A DNA stretch of 64,000 nucleotides from Nocardioides sp. CFH 31398. GTDB taxonomy: Bacteria > Actinomycetota > Actinomycetes > Propionibacteriales > Nocardioidaceae. The notes under the pieces are model-generated. The model did not search any database. It had not been told where the DNA came from and saw only the letters and a list, made by a program, of their open reading frames with translations. Shown here piece after piece: positions 27,164 through 36,133 of this stretch. Each line of letters opens with the position of its first letter. Position 1 is the stretch's first letter. The stretch covers positions 1 through 64,000 of the forward strand of contig NZ_JAKUHT010000006.1 of the NCBI RefSeq assembly GCF_022436705.1, in the 5' to 3' direction. The position numbers and the translations under genes are program-made.

Positions 27164-28513
27164 ATGGGGAAGAGGATCTTCGGTACCGACGGCGTGCGCG
27201 GGCTGGCGAACGGGGTCCTGACCCCGGAGCTGGCCCTCGACCTCGGGGTGGCCGCTGCGCGGGTGCTCGTCGGACACGGCGAGTACACCGGGCAGCGGCC
27301 CCTCGCCGTCGTCGGGCGTGACACCCGCATCTCCGGGCAGTTCCTGGAGCACGCGGTCGTCGCGGGCCTCGCCGCCGCGGGCGTGGACGTCGTCCGCCTG
27401 CGCGTGCTGCCCACGCCGGGCGTCGCCTACTTCACCGACCAGCTCGGCGCCGACGTCGGCGTCGTCATCAGCGCCTCGCACAATGCGATGCCCGACAACG
27501 GCATCAAGTTCCTCGCCCGGGGCGGCGTCAAGCTGGACGACGCCCTCGAGCGCGAGATCGAGGCCGTCATGGACACCGAGTGGGACCGCCCCGTCGGCGG
27601 CACCGTCGGGCGGGTCACGCCCCACCAGGGCACCGTGGAGCGGTACGCCGCCCACCTGGTCGCCACCCTCACCCGCCCGCTGGAGGGGCTGCGGGTCGTG
27701 CTCGACTGCGCCAACGGTGCGGCGTTCGAGGTCGGCCCGATGGCGCTGCGCCAGGCGGGCGTCGAGGTCATCGCGATCAACGCCCACCCCGACGGCCTGA
27801 ACATCAACGAGAAGTGCGGCTCCACCCACCTCGAGCCGCTGCAGGAGGCCGTCGTCCGCCACGGCGCCGCCGCCGGTTTCGCGCTCGATGGCGACGCCGA
27901 CCGCTGCCTCGCGGTCGACCGCAACGGCGACGTCGTGGACGGCGACCAGATCATGGCGATCCTCGCGCTCGGGATGCGCGACGCCGGGACGCTGCGCGAC
28001 GACACCGTCGTCGCCACGGTCATGAGCAACCTCGGTTTCCTCGTCGCGATGAAGGAGGCCGGCATCACCGTCGAGCAGACCGCGGTCGGCGACCGCTACG
28101 TGCTCGAGGAGATGAAGCGGGGCGGGTTCACCCTCGGCGGCGAGCAGTCGGGCCACGTCATCCTCAGCCGCCATGCGACGACCGGCGACGGCGTCCTCAC
28201 CGCGCTGCAGCTGCTGGACCGGATGGCCACCGCCGACGCACCGCTGCACCGGCTGGCGGCGGTCATGACCCGCATGCCGCAGGTCCTCGTCAACGTCCCC
28301 GACGTGGACAAGGCGCGGGCGGGCTCCGACCCCGAGGTCGTCGCCGCCGTGGACGCCGAGTCCGCGGCCCTGGGCGACCACGGCCGGGTCCTGCTGCGCC
28401 CGTCGGGCACCGAGCCGCTGGTCCGCGTCATGGTCGAGGCCCCCACGTCGGACGCCGCCCAGGAGGTCGCCGACCGCCTCGCGGGCGTCGTCCGGGAGCG
28501 TCTGGCGCTGTAG
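27164..28513 (+). CDS. glmM: Phosphoglucosamine mutase
   Basis: The 449-residue enzyme converts glucosamine-6-phosphate to glucosamine-1-phosphate for UDP-GlcNAc. It starts RIFGTDGVRGLAN, has the active phosphoserine loop VISASHNAMPDNGIKF, the metal site FALDGDADRCLAV, the sugar loop GGEQSGHVI and the phosphate-binding RPSGTEPLVRVMVEA. It follows rpsI by 28 bp, the conserved rplM-rpsI-glmM order. glmS, the preceding pathway step, lies 10 kb downstream. Confidence 0.97.
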   Translation: MGKRIFGTDGVRGLANGVLTPELALDLGVAAARVLVGHGEYTGQRPLAVVGRDTRISGQFLEHAVVAGLAAAGVDVVRLRVLPTPGVAYFTDQLGADVGVVISASHNAMPDNGIKFLARGGVKLDDALEREIEAVMDTEWDRPVGGTVGRVTPHQGTVERYAAHLVATLTRPLEGLRVVLDCANGAAFEVGPMALRQAGVEVIAINAHPDGLNINEKCGSTHLEPLQEAVVRHGAAAGFALDGDADRCLAVDRNGDVVDGDQIMAILALGMRDAGTLRDDTVVATVMSNLGFLVAMKEAGITVEQTAVGDRYVLEEMKRGGFTLGGEQSGHVILSRHATTGDGVLTALQLLDRMATADAPLHRLAAVMTRMPQVLVNVPDVDKARAGSDPEVVAAVDAESAALGDHGRVLLRPSGTEPLVRVMVEAPTSDAAQEVADRLAGVVRERLAL

Positions 28514-28603
28514 GCGCCGCCGACCACCCGGCCGACGCGGTGCCGGAGGACACCCGGGAGCGTCGCGGGAACAGAGAGGCCGGCCCGCGTCGTTGACGCG
28601 ACC

Positions 28604-29038
28604 ATGACCAACACACCGGAGAAGATCGTCTACACCGCCCACGCCTCCGTCACCGGCGGCCGTCGCGGCGGCACCGCCCGCACGGACGACGGCAACGTCC
28701 AGGTGACGCTGAACGCGCCGAAGGAGATGGGTGGCTCCGGCGACGGGACGAACCCCGAGCAGCTGTTCGCCCTCGGCTACGGCGCCTGCTTCAACGGGGC
28801 TCTCGCTGCCGTCGCGAAGAAGAAGGACGTCGACGCCTCGGGCGCCGAGCTGGAGATCGCCATCGGCTTCGGCCCGGACGACGTCTCGTACGCGCTGACC
28901 GCCGACATCACCGTGCGCATCCCGGGTGTCGACGACGAGACCGCGCAGGGCCTGGCGAACGACGCCCACGCCTTCTGCCCGTACTCCCGCGCCATCGACG
29001 GCAACGTGCCCGTCACCGTGACGGGCGTCGGGGCCTGA
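28604..29038 (+). CDS. ohr: Organic hydroperoxide resistance protein (Ohr/OsmC family)
   Basis: The 144-residue thiol peroxidase has the two catalytic Cys in GYGACFNGAL and AHAFCPYSRA, plus GSGDGTNPEQLFALG, the Ohr subgroup pattern. It reduces organic peroxides with a lipoyl-type dithiol. No adjacent OhrR gene is present. A perfect hairpin follows at 29060. Confidence 0.93.
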   Translation: MTNTPEKIVYTAHASVTGGRRGGTARTDDGNVQVTLNAPKEMGGSGDGTNPEQLFALGYGACFNGALAAVAKKKDVDASGAELEIAIGFGPDDVSYALTADITVRIPGVDDETAQGLANDAHAFCPYSRAIDGNVPVTVTGVGA

Positions 29039-29059
29039 GCCCCACCGCACCGTCGACCT

Positions 29060-29091
29060 CGACCCCGGACGCCCCGTAGCGTCCGGGGTCG
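29060..29091 (+). terminator. Hairpin downstream of ohr that reaches the next start codon
   Basis: CGACCCCGGACG (29060-29071) pairs with CGTCCGGGGTCG (29080-29091), 12 bp with an 8-nt loop. The last base is the G of GTG 29091. A TAGCGT -10-like hexamer (29077-29082) lies within it, so transcription of the next gene would start after the hairpin. Confidence 0.55.
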
Positions 29092-30119
29092 TGTCGTCTC
29101 CCACGGTCGAGGTCCGTGTCGTCGACGTCCACGACGAGGCCGACCTGCAGGCCTGGTGGGCCGTCGGTCACGCGGCGTCCGCCGAGCGCCCGTACGACGC
29201 GTGGCCGCCGTGGGAGCTCGCGCGCCGGGCGCTGCCGCGACCCCGTGACGACCAGCGTCACGTGCTGCTGCTCGCCCGCTCGGGTGGTCGGGAGGTCGGC
29301 TGCGGGCTGGTCGTGCTCCCCGCGCTCGACAACACCCACCTCGCCCAGGTCGAGGTGCACGTCGTCCCCGACGCCCGCCGCAGGGGCGTCGGGAGCGCGC
29401 TCCTCGCGCAGGCCGAGGCGGTGGCCGCGGACGACGGTCGCACCACCCTCCTGGGCGACACCGCGGCGCCGCCGACCGGCACGGGCCCGGGCCCGGCCTT
29501 CGCCGCGGCCCACGGCTACGTCGTCGCCGAGACCGACGAGGCCAAGCTGCTCGACCTCGCCGCGGCGCCCGCGGGGTGGAACGCCCTGGAGGTCGAGGTC
29601 GCCGAGCGGCTCGGCGGTCACCGGGTGGTCGGGGCCCTCGACCGCGTGCCCGACGCGCTGGTGGAGGGCGTGTGCGGCGTGCTGTCGGTGTTCGTCGGCA
29701 TGCTCCCGCCGAGCGAGCGCGACAAGGGCGACATCGCCTGGGACGCCGAACGCCTGCGGGCGGGGGAGGCCCGCAACGCCGCGAACGACCGCCGGCAGGT
29801 CATGGCGGTCGCCCTCGACCCCGGGGGTCGCGTCGTCGGTCTCTCCGACGTCCGCGTCGACGCGCCCACCGCGCCGCTGGCGACCGTGGGGATCACGCTG
29901 GTGCTGCCCGAGGCGCGCGGGCACCGCCTGGGCCTCGCCATGAAGCTCGAGACCCACCGGACCCTGCTGCGCCTGCGCGAGGAGGGTCGCGTCGCCTGCA
30001 CCCACGTCGAGACGCAGAACGCCGAGGCCAACGGGCCGATGAACGACGTCAACGACCGGCTCGGCTACCGCGTGGCCGAGCGGGTCCTGGAGGTCCAGAA
30101 GCGGACCCTCGCGACGTAA
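29091..30119 (+). CDS. Tandem GNAT-domain N-acetyltransferase
   Basis: The 342-residue protein has two GNAT folds. The first (about 1-165) has QVEVHVVPDARRRGVGSALL, the acetyl-CoA R/Q-x-x-G-x-G/A loop. The second (about 170-342) has TLVLPEARGHRLGLAMKLE and a C-terminal NGPMNDVNDRLGYRV. Tandem GNAT proteins include mycothiol synthase MshD, but this one lacks recognisable MshD features beyond the fold, so the substrate is open. Its stop codon abuts the Fur/Zur-like box of the next operon. Confidence 0.75.
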   Translation: MSSPTVEVRVVDVHDEADLQAWWAVGHAASAERPYDAWPPWELARRALPRPRDDQRHVLLLARSGGREVGCGLVVLPALDNTHLAQVEVHVVPDARRRGVGSALLAQAEAVAADDGRTTLLGDTAAPPTGTGPGPAFAAAHGYVVAETDEAKLLDLAAAPAGWNALEVEVAERLGGHRVVGALDRVPDALVEGVCGVLSVFVGMLPPSERDKGDIAWDAERLRAGEARNAANDRRQVMAVALDPGGRVVGLSDVRVDAPTAPLATVGITLVLPEARGHRLGLAMKLETHRTLLRLREEGRVACTHVETQNAEANGPMNDVNDRLGYRVAERVLEVQKRTLAT

Positions 30120-30134
30120 TGACTATCGTTCTCA
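30120..30134. promoter_or_regulatory. Fur/Zur-type 7-1-7 operator
   Basis: TGACTATCGTTCTCA matches the 7-1-7 Fur-family pattern TGAnnATnnTTnTCA. It lies 2 bp upstream of the TAGTCT -10 element and begins right after the preceding stop codon. Repressor bound here would block RNA polymerase. Fur and Zur sites cannot be separated by sequence alone. Confidence 0.6.
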
Positions 30135-30136
30135 GT

Positions 30137-30142
30137 TAGTCT
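30137..30142 (+). promoter_or_regulatory. -10 TAGTCT of the metal/opine transporter operon
   Basis: TAGTCT ends 7 nt before GTG 30150, predicting a leaderless transcript. The same hexamer serves the rplM promoter. The Fur/Zur-like box occupies the spacer region. Confidence 0.55.
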
Positions 30143-30149
30143 GCGGGGC

Positions 30150-30752
30150 GTGCCCGCGCCCGCCCTCTCCGTCCGCGGCCTGCGCGTGCGTCTCGGCGCG
30201 CAGGTCCTCGCCGGACCCGTCGACCTCGAGGTCGCGCCCCGCGAGCGGGTCGCGCTCGTCGGGGGTTCGGGGGTCGGCAAGTCGCTGACGCTGCGTGCCG
30301 TCGCGGGGAGCCTCCCGCCCGCCCTGAGCCACGACGGGGAGATCGCCGTCGACGGCCGGGTCGCCTGGCTGGCGCAGGACTCCGCCGTCGCCCTGCACCC
30401 CCTCGTGCCGCTGGCCCGCCAGCTCGCCCTGCCGCTGCGTCGGCGCGGCGTGCGCCGCGACGTGGCGGGCGTCCGCGTCGCCGACGCGCTCGCGCGGGTC
30501 GGCCTCGACGCCCGTCACGGCGGGTCCCGGCCCGGCGAGCTCTCCGGTGGCGAGCGGCAGCGCGGCTGCCTCGCCCTCGCGCTGCTGACCGAGCCGACCC
30601 TGCTGCTCGCCGACGAGCCCACCACCGCCCTCGACACCGTCGCCCAGCGGCAGGTGCTCGACGCCCTCGGGGCGCTCGACGCGGCGGTCCTGCTCGTCAC
30701 CCACGACCCCGCTGTCGCCCACCACGTCTGCGACCGGGTGGTCGCCGCGTGA
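30150..30752 (+). CDS. ABC transporter ATPase, short (Opp/Nik/Cnt family, first)
   Basis: The 200-residue ATPase has Walker A GGSGVGKS, signature LSGGERQRGCLALALL, Walker B LLLADEPTTALD and the H-loop LLVTHD. It is shorter than OppD-type subunits (about 320) and lacks their C-terminal extension. It heads the operon, starts with GTG, and is coupled to the next ATPase (GTGA). Two ATPases fit the heterodimer of peptide/nickel/opine importers. Confidence 0.85.
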   Translation: MPAPALSVRGLRVRLGAQVLAGPVDLEVAPRERVALVGGSGVGKSLTLRAVAGSLPPALSHDGEIAVDGRVAWLAQDSAVALHPLVPLARQLALPLRRRGVRRDVAGVRVADALARVGLDARHGGSRPGELSGGERQRGCLALALLTEPTLLLADEPTTALDTVAQRQVLDALGALDAAVLLVTHDPAVAHHVCDRVVAA

Positions 30753-31531
30753 CCGCCCTGCTCGCGGCCGTGGGGGCGACGACCCGGTTTCCGGGGGGAG
30801 CCCGGGTGGGGCCGGCGGACCTGGCCGTCGACGTCGGGCACGCGCTCGGCGTCGTCGGCCGGTCCGGGTCCGGCAAGACCACCCTGGTGCGGATGCTCCT
30901 CGGGCTGACGCCCCTGCGGTCCGGGACCGTGCTCTGGCGAGGCGCACCGGTCCCCGCCGGGGCCGGCGCCGCCGCCCGCGCCGTCCGGCGTGAGCTGACC
31001 TACGTCCCGCAGGACCCCGCCGGCAGCCTGGACCCCCGGCGCACCGTGCGCCGTGCCCTGACCGACCCGCTGCGCCGCCTCGGGGTGGACGGCGACCGCG
31101 CCGCCCACGAGGCCCGCGTCGCCGAGGCGCTGGCCGCCGTGGGCCTGAAGCCGGACGTCGCCGACCGCCGTCCGCCCACGCTGTCCGGCGGTCAGGCCCA
31201 GCGGGCCGCGATCGCCCGCGCGCTCGTGACCGGCGCCCGGGTCGTGGTCGCCGACGAGCCGGTCAGCGGGCTCGACCACGCCCTGCGCGACCAGGTGCTC
31301 GACCTCCTCGCCGGACTGGTCCGCAGCGGCCGGATCGGCCTGGTCTGGGTCTCCCACGACCTCGACGCCACCGCGCGGCTCTGCGACGACCTGCTGGTCC
31401 TGGACGCCGGGGCGGTCGTCGAGCGCGGGCCGGCCGACGTCCTGCTGCGCAGGCCCGCGCACCCCGCCACCCGGGCGCTCGTCGAGGCACGGCTCGAGGG
31501 TCCCACCCCGGCGGCGGTCCCGGCGCGGTGA
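30749..31531 (+). CDS. ABC transporter ATPase (Opp/Nik/Cnt family, second)
   Basis: The 260-residue ATPase has Walker A GRSGSGKTTLVRMLLG, the Q-loop YVPQDPAGSLDPRRTVRRAL typical of the peptide/nickel family, signature LSGGQAQRAAIARAL, Walker B VVVADEPVSGLD and H-loop VWVSHD. It has a short C-terminal tail with HPATRALVEA in place of the usual OppF Cys-bearing end. It overlaps genes on both sides by 4 bp. Confidence 0.88.
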   Translation: MTALLAAVGATTRFPGGARVGPADLAVDVGHALGVVGRSGSGKTTLVRMLLGLTPLRSGTVLWRGAPVPAGAGAAARAVRRELTYVPQDPAGSLDPRRTVRRALTDPLRRLGVDGDRAAHEARVAEALAAVGLKPDVADRRPPTLSGGQAQRAAIARALVTGARVVVADEPVSGLDHALRDQVLDLLAGLVRSGRIGLVWVSHDLDATARLCDDLLVLDAGAVVERGPADVLLRRPAHPATRALVEARLEGPTPAAVPAR

Positions 31532-32796
31532 GCGCCGCCTCCACGACCCCCCACACCCCGCTGCGGCCACTGCTCGGGGCGCAGCTGGTCTTCAACACCG
31601 GCTTCTACGCCGTCGTCCCGTTCCTGGCGGTGGTCCTGCGCGACGACTTCGCCCTCGGCGGCGCCGCCGTCGGCCTGGTGCTCGGCCTGCGGACCTTCGC
31701 GCAGCAGGGCATGTTCCTCGCGGGCGGCCTCCTGGTCGACCGGCTCGGCGCCCGCACCCTCGTCGTCCTCGGCTGCGCGGTGCGGACCGTCGGCTTCGCC
31801 CTGCTCGCGGTCCCCGGCGACCTGTGGCTGTTCGTCGTCGGCGTCGTCGCCACGGGTCTCGGTGGCGCCCTGTTCTCCCCGGCGCTCGAGACCCTCGTCG
31901 CCCACGCCGACCGTGCCCGGACCGGCCGGTCGACGGCCTTCGCGCTGCTGAGCGTCGTCGGGGAGACCGGCGCGGTGCTCGGACCGCTGCTCGGCGCCGC
32001 CCTGCTCGGGTGGGGCTTCGCCGCCGTCGCCGGGACGGGGGCGCTCGTCTTCGCCGTGACCGGCGTCGTCCTCGCCGTCGTCCTGCGGGGGGTACCGCAG
32101 GCCCGCCGGCCGGCGCGAGCGTCCACGGGCTCGCGTCGGCTGCCGCCGGCGCCGCTGGTGCTCCTCGCGGCGGTGTGCTCGGTCAACCTGCTGGCCTACA
32201 ACCAGCTCTACCTGGGGCTTCCCTACGAGCTCGAGCGCGTGGGGCTCGGCACCGGCGCGCTCGCGGGGCTGTTCGCCCTCGCCTCCGTCCTCACCGTGGC
32301 CGGCCAGCTCCCGCTGGCCCGCCTGGCCCGCCGCGTCGGGACGCCGCGTGCCGTCCGGGCCGGGTACGTCGTCATGGCCACCGGGTTCCTCGTCCTCGCC
32401 GTCGCCGCACCCCTCGCCGCGCCGGGTCCGGCGTGGCTGCCGGTCACCGTCGCCGTGGTCCTGCTGACGGCCGGTCACCTGCTCGTCACGCCGACGACCC
32501 TCGAGGCCGTCGGACGGCTGGCCCCGGCGGGCGCCCTCGGGGCGTCGTACGGGCTCATGGCGACCGCCGGCGGCGTCGCCGTCCTGGTCGGCAACACCGG
32601 CCTCGGCCTGCTCTACCCGGCCGCCGCCGCGTCCGGGCCCGGTGCGGGCGCGGTCTGGACCGTGCTCGCCGTCCTCCCGCTCCTGCCTGCCCTCGTGGCC
32701 CCGCGCGTCCTGCGCACAGCCCCCACCTCCGATCACACCCCCGATCCCGACCCCGCCCCCGACCCCGCCCCCGACCACCAGGAGACCCACCGATGA
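31528..32796 (+). CDS. MFS transporter (multidrug/metallophore-exporter type)
   Basis: The 422-residue protein has about 12 hydrophobic segments, the MFS inter-helix motif GGLLVDRLGARTLVVLG after helix 2, and a central basic loop near residue 190. The Pro/Asp-rich tail (DPDPAPDPAPD) is low complexity. It sits between the ATPases and the binding protein with 4-bp overlaps, so it is made with them. In Staphylococcus aureus the Cnt system pairs an Opp-type importer with MFS exporter CntE for staphylopine; this gene could play that part. Confidence 0.8.
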   Translation: MSAASTTPHTPLRPLLGAQLVFNTGFYAVVPFLAVVLRDDFALGGAAVGLVLGLRTFAQQGMFLAGGLLVDRLGARTLVVLGCAVRTVGFALLAVPGDLWLFVVGVVATGLGGALFSPALETLVAHADRARTGRSTAFALLSVVGETGAVLGPLLGAALLGWGFAAVAGTGALVFAVTGVVLAVVLRGVPQARRPARASTGSRRLPPAPLVLLAAVCSVNLLAYNQLYLGLPYELERVGLGTGALAGLFALASVLTVAGQLPLARLARRVGTPRAVRAGYVVMATGFLVLAVAAPLAAPGPAWLPVTVAVVLLTAGHLLVTPTTLEAVGRLAPAGALGASYGLMATAGGVAVLVGNTGLGLLYPAAAASGPGAGAVWTVLAVLPLLPALVAPRVLRTAPTSDHTPDPDPAPDPAPDHQETHR

Positions 32797-34319
32797 GGAC
32801 CCCCGTCCGCCTCGCCGCCACCGCCCTGCTGCTGACCCCGCTGACCGCCTGCTTCGCCGGTGGCCAGAGCGGCTCCGAGGGCGCGGGTGACGACCGGATC
32901 CGGCTCGCGATGCTGCAGCCGCCCCGCTCCGGCCTCAGCCCGCTCAGCGACGACGCGTTCAAGCTGTCGCGCTGGAGCACGGCCGAGACCCTGGTCGAGC
33001 TCGACGACCTCGGCGACCCCGTGCCGGGCCTCGCGACGTCCTGGGAGCGCCTCGACGACCGCACCTGGCGCCTCGAGCTCCGCGACGACGTCCTCTTCCA
33101 CGACGGCACCCCGCTGGACGCCGACGCCGTGGTCACCGCCCTCACCGCGGCGAGCGAGGCCTCGCCCGTGCCGCGCATCCTCGACGGCTTCCGGCTCGAC
33201 GTCGAGGCCGACCCCGACGACCCCGACGGTGCCGTCGTCCTCACCACCGGCGAGGTCGACCCGCTGCTGCCGGCGCGGCTGTCCAGCCCGCAGCTGTCGG
33301 TCCTCGCGCCGAGCGCGTACGCCGGCGACGGACCCGTCGACCCCGTCGGCACCGGCACCGGGCCCTTCGAGCTCGTGTCCTCGGAGGGGACCGCCGGCGC
33401 CACGCTCGACCGCTTCGACGACTACTGGGGCACCCCGGCCGCCGCGAGCGGGATCGACGTCTCCTACGTCCCGGACGGGACGGCGCGTGCGGCGGCGCTG
33501 CGCACCGGCGAGGCCGACGTCGTCGAGGCCGTGCCGGTGGCCCAGCTGCCCGGCATCGAGCCGTCGCTGCTGCACGAGGTGTCGATGCCGCGCACGAACA
33601 CGCTGTACCTGAACACCGACACCGGCCCGTTCGCCGACCCCGCGGTGCGCGCCGCGGCGCGCACCGCGCTGGACCGGGCGCGCCTCGTCGCCGACGTCTA
33701 CGAGGGTCGCGCCGACGAGGCCGAGGGCCTCCTGGGCCCGGCGCTGCCGTGGGCGGCGCCGCTGCGCGAGGACCCGGCGTACGCCGCCGAGCTGGACCGG
33801 CGCGTGGAGCCGGCCACCCCCGCCGAGGTCGACGGCGCCGAGGTCCTGCTGGGCACCTTCACCGACCGCGCCGAGCTGCCCGAGGTCGCCGTCCTGCTGG
33901 AGCAGCAGCTCGAGGCGGCCGGCTTCGAGGTCACCCAGGAGGTCCGCGAGTACCAGTTCATCGAGGCCGACGCCCTCGACGGCGCGTTCGACGCGTTCCT
34001 GCTGTCGCGGGCGACGATCCTCGACTCGGGCGACCCCGTCGCCTACCTGGCCAGCGACTTCTCCTGCGACGGCACGTTCAACCTGTCGCAGTTCTGCGAC
34101 CCGGCCGTCGACCGCGCCATCGACCGGGCCGCCGCGACCCCGGCGGGTGACGAGCGCCGCGCCGCGATCGTCGCCGCGGAGGCGGCCGTCCTGTCGCGCG
34201 ACGCCGCGCTGCCGCTGCTGCACGAGCGGGTGGTGCAGGGCGAGGCCGCGGGCGTCGAGGGCGCCCTGCGGGACCCGCGGGAGCGCGAGCTGGTCGACGA
34301 GACCACCCGGGTCGGGTGA
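32793..34319 (+). CDS. ABC transporter substrate-binding lipoprotein (SBP family 5: peptide/nickel/opine)
   Basis: The 508-residue protein has a lipoprotein signal ending LTAC, with Cys20 as the lipid anchor. The family-5 fold shows DVLFHDGTPLDADAVVTAL, GTGPFELVS, DDYWGTPAAAS, NTLYLNTDTGPFADPAVRAA and a C-terminal VAYLASDFSCDG. Family 5 includes DppA, NikA and the opine-metallophore receptor CntA. No His-rich loop indicates free-ion binding. Extracellular ligand capture for the fused permease encoded next is expected. Confidence 0.85.
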   Translation: MRTPVRLAATALLLTPLTACFAGGQSGSEGAGDDRIRLAMLQPPRSGLSPLSDDAFKLSRWSTAETLVELDDLGDPVPGLATSWERLDDRTWRLELRDDVLFHDGTPLDADAVVTALTAASEASPVPRILDGFRLDVEADPDDPDGAVVLTTGEVDPLLPARLSSPQLSVLAPSAYAGDGPVDPVGTGTGPFELVSSEGTAGATLDRFDDYWGTPAAASGIDVSYVPDGTARAAALRTGEADVVEAVPVAQLPGIEPSLLHEVSMPRTNTLYLNTDTGPFADPAVRAAARTALDRARLVADVYEGRADEAEGLLGPALPWAAPLREDPAYAAELDRRVEPATPAEVDGAEVLLGTFTDRAELPEVAVLLEQQLEAAGFEVTQEVREYQFIEADALDGAFDAFLLSRATILDSGDPVAYLASDFSCDGTFNLSQFCDPAVDRAIDRAAATPAGDERRAAIVAAEAAVLSRDAALPLLHERVVQGEAAGVEGALRDPRERELVDETTRVG

Positions 34320-34326
34320 GCCGCGG

Positions 34327-36096
34327 GTGAGGCTGCCGCTGGCCGCGGCGTCCCGGGCCGCCGCGGTCGTCGCGGTGGCCGGCGTGGTCGCCGTGCTGCC
34401 CTGGCTGTCCGGCCGCGACGCGGCGTACACGGTGCTGCGCGCGCGCTACGCCGACCGGGAGGCCACGCCCGAGGCCCTCGCCGCCGTGCGGGCCGAGCTC
34501 GGCCTGGACCGCGGGCCCCTCGGCATCGCCGTCGACTGGCTGTCGGGCGTGCTGCGCGGGGACCTCGGCACGTCGTGGATCAGCGGCCGGCCGGTGGCGC
34601 CGGGGACGGCGGAGGCCGTGGGCGTCTCCCTCACCCTCACCCTGGCGGCCCTCGCCGTCGCCCTGGTCGTCGCGGCGCTGCTCGTCGTCCCGGCGCTGCG
34701 GGCCGCCCTGGCCGGGCGCCCGCGGGCAGGGACCGGTGTCACCGCGACCGTGCTCGTCGCCCTCCCGGAGTTCCTCCTCGCCACCCTGCTGCTGCTCGTC
34801 GGCGCCGTGTGGCTCGGGTGGTTCCCGCCGTACGGCTGGGCGGGACCGGGTCACCTCCCGCTCCCGGCGCTCGCCCTCGGCCTGCCGGCCGGCGGCCTCC
34901 TCGGACGTCTCCTCGCCACCGCCGTCACCGCCGCCGCCACCGAGCCGTGGGTGCGGACCTGGCTGCTGTCCGGGCACGGCGCCCCGGCCACCGGCGCCGC
35001 GCTGCTGCGGCGGGCGCTGCCGTCCGTGGCGGGCCAGGTCGGGCTCGTCGTCGTCGGCCTCACCGGGGGAGCGGTGGCCGTGGAGGAGGTCTTCGCCGTC
35101 CCCGGTCTCGGCCGGCTGACCCTCGGCGCGGCCTCGTCGCAGGACCTGCCGGTGCTGCAGGCCGGGCTGCTCGCCCTGCTGGTCCTCGCCGCCGCGCTCG
35201 GCGGGGCCGTCGCCGTCCTCCGCCGGGCCCTGCTCGGCGGAGCCGCGGCGCCCGCCCTGCCACCGGCCCTGCCCCCGGCGGCAGGCCGCCGCCGCGACCG
35301 GACCCTCGCCCTCGGCGCCGCGCTCCTGCTGGCCACCGTGGTCGTCGCCGGGCTGCTGCGGGACCCGTACGCCTCGGCCCACCCCCGCCTCGCCCCGCCG
35401 TCGGTCTCGCTGCCGTTCGGCGCCGACGCCTCCGGGCGCGACCTGCTCGCGCGCGTCGGCCACGGCGCGGTGTCGACGGTGGGCACCGCGCTGCTGGTGG
35501 TGGCCGTCTGCACCCTCGTCGGGCTGCTCCTCGGCTGCCTGCCCCGGCTGGCCGCCGGGCCGGTCGAGGTCGGCAACGCCGTGCCCCCGGTGGTCGTCGG
35601 CCTCGTGGTCGGGGCGCTGCTCGGGGCCTCCGTGCCGGCGGCGGCGCTCGCCGTCGGCCTGGTGTCCTGGGCGCCGCTGGCCGCCCACGCGTCCGCGCTG
35701 CTCGAGGAGGCCCGGCGGGCGCCGTACGTCGAGGTGCTGCCCCTGCTCGGGGTGGGGCGGGCCCGCCTGCTGCTCGTCCACCTGCTCCCGGTCGTCGCCG
35801 GGCCGGTGGTGCGGCACGCCGCCCTCCGCGTGCCCGGCGTGGCCCTGGCGCTCGCCGCGCTCGGCTTCCTCGGGCTCGGGGCCCGACCGCCGAGCCCCGA
35901 GTGGGGGCTGCTGCTCGCCGAGGGGTCGTCGTACGTCGAGCGCGCGCCGTGGACCGTGCTGGCGCCCGCCGGGGCCCTCGTGCTGGTCGCGGTGGCGGCG
36001 GTGAGCGCGACCTCCCTGGCGCCCCGACGCCCGCACGCCTCGCGCGCGGCCCCGGCCCGGCGGCGCCCGGGTGTGGGCGTCGGCGGGCCGGGGTAG
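34327..36096 (+). CDS. Fused two-domain ABC permease (DppB-DppC type in one chain)
   Basis: The 589-residue protein joins two BPD_transp_1 permeases. The first half (about 1-290) has the DppB-like RAELGLDRGPLGIAVDWLSGVLRGDLGTSW and the EAA loop around EEVFAVPGLGRLTLGAA. The second half (about 305-575) has DppC-like PFGADASGRDLLARVGHGA and a second EAA loop with LLGVGRARLLLVHLLP. The subunits are normally separate (~310 and ~290 residues), so this is a genuine gene fusion. It starts 7 bp after the binding-protein stop. Confidence 0.85.
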   Translation: MRLPLAAASRAAAVVAVAGVVAVLPWLSGRDAAYTVLRARYADREATPEALAAVRAELGLDRGPLGIAVDWLSGVLRGDLGTSWISGRPVAPGTAEAVGVSLTLTLAALAVALVVAALLVVPALRAALAGRPRAGTGVTATVLVALPEFLLATLLLLVGAVWLGWFPPYGWAGPGHLPLPALALGLPAGGLLGRLLATAVTAAATEPWVRTWLLSGHGAPATGAALLRRALPSVAGQVGLVVVGLTGGAVAVEEVFAVPGLGRLTLGAASSQDLPVLQAGLLALLVLAAALGGAVAVLRRALLGGAAAPALPPALPPAAGRRRDRTLALGAALLLATVVVAGLLRDPYASAHPRLAPPSVSLPFGADASGRDLLARVGHGAVSTVGTALLVVAVCTLVGLLLGCLPRLAAGPVEVGNAVPPVVVGLVVGALLGASVPAAALAVGLVSWAPLAAHASALLEEARRAPYVEVLPLLGVGRARLLLVHLLPVVAGPVVRHAALRVPGVALALAALGFLGLGARPPSPEWGLLLAEGSSYVERAPWTVLAPAGALVLVAVAAVSATSLAPRRPHASRAAPARRRPGVGVGGPG

Positions 36097-36133
36097 GTTC
36101 CTGCGCGTCGGCCAGGCGGAGCGGAGGAGGGGC

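Noticed and set aside
30120..30134. Nickel (NikR or Nur) box
   Set aside because: The site has the 7-1-7 Fur/Zur layout and lacks the TTGCAA-type arms of Nur or the spaced arms of NikR.
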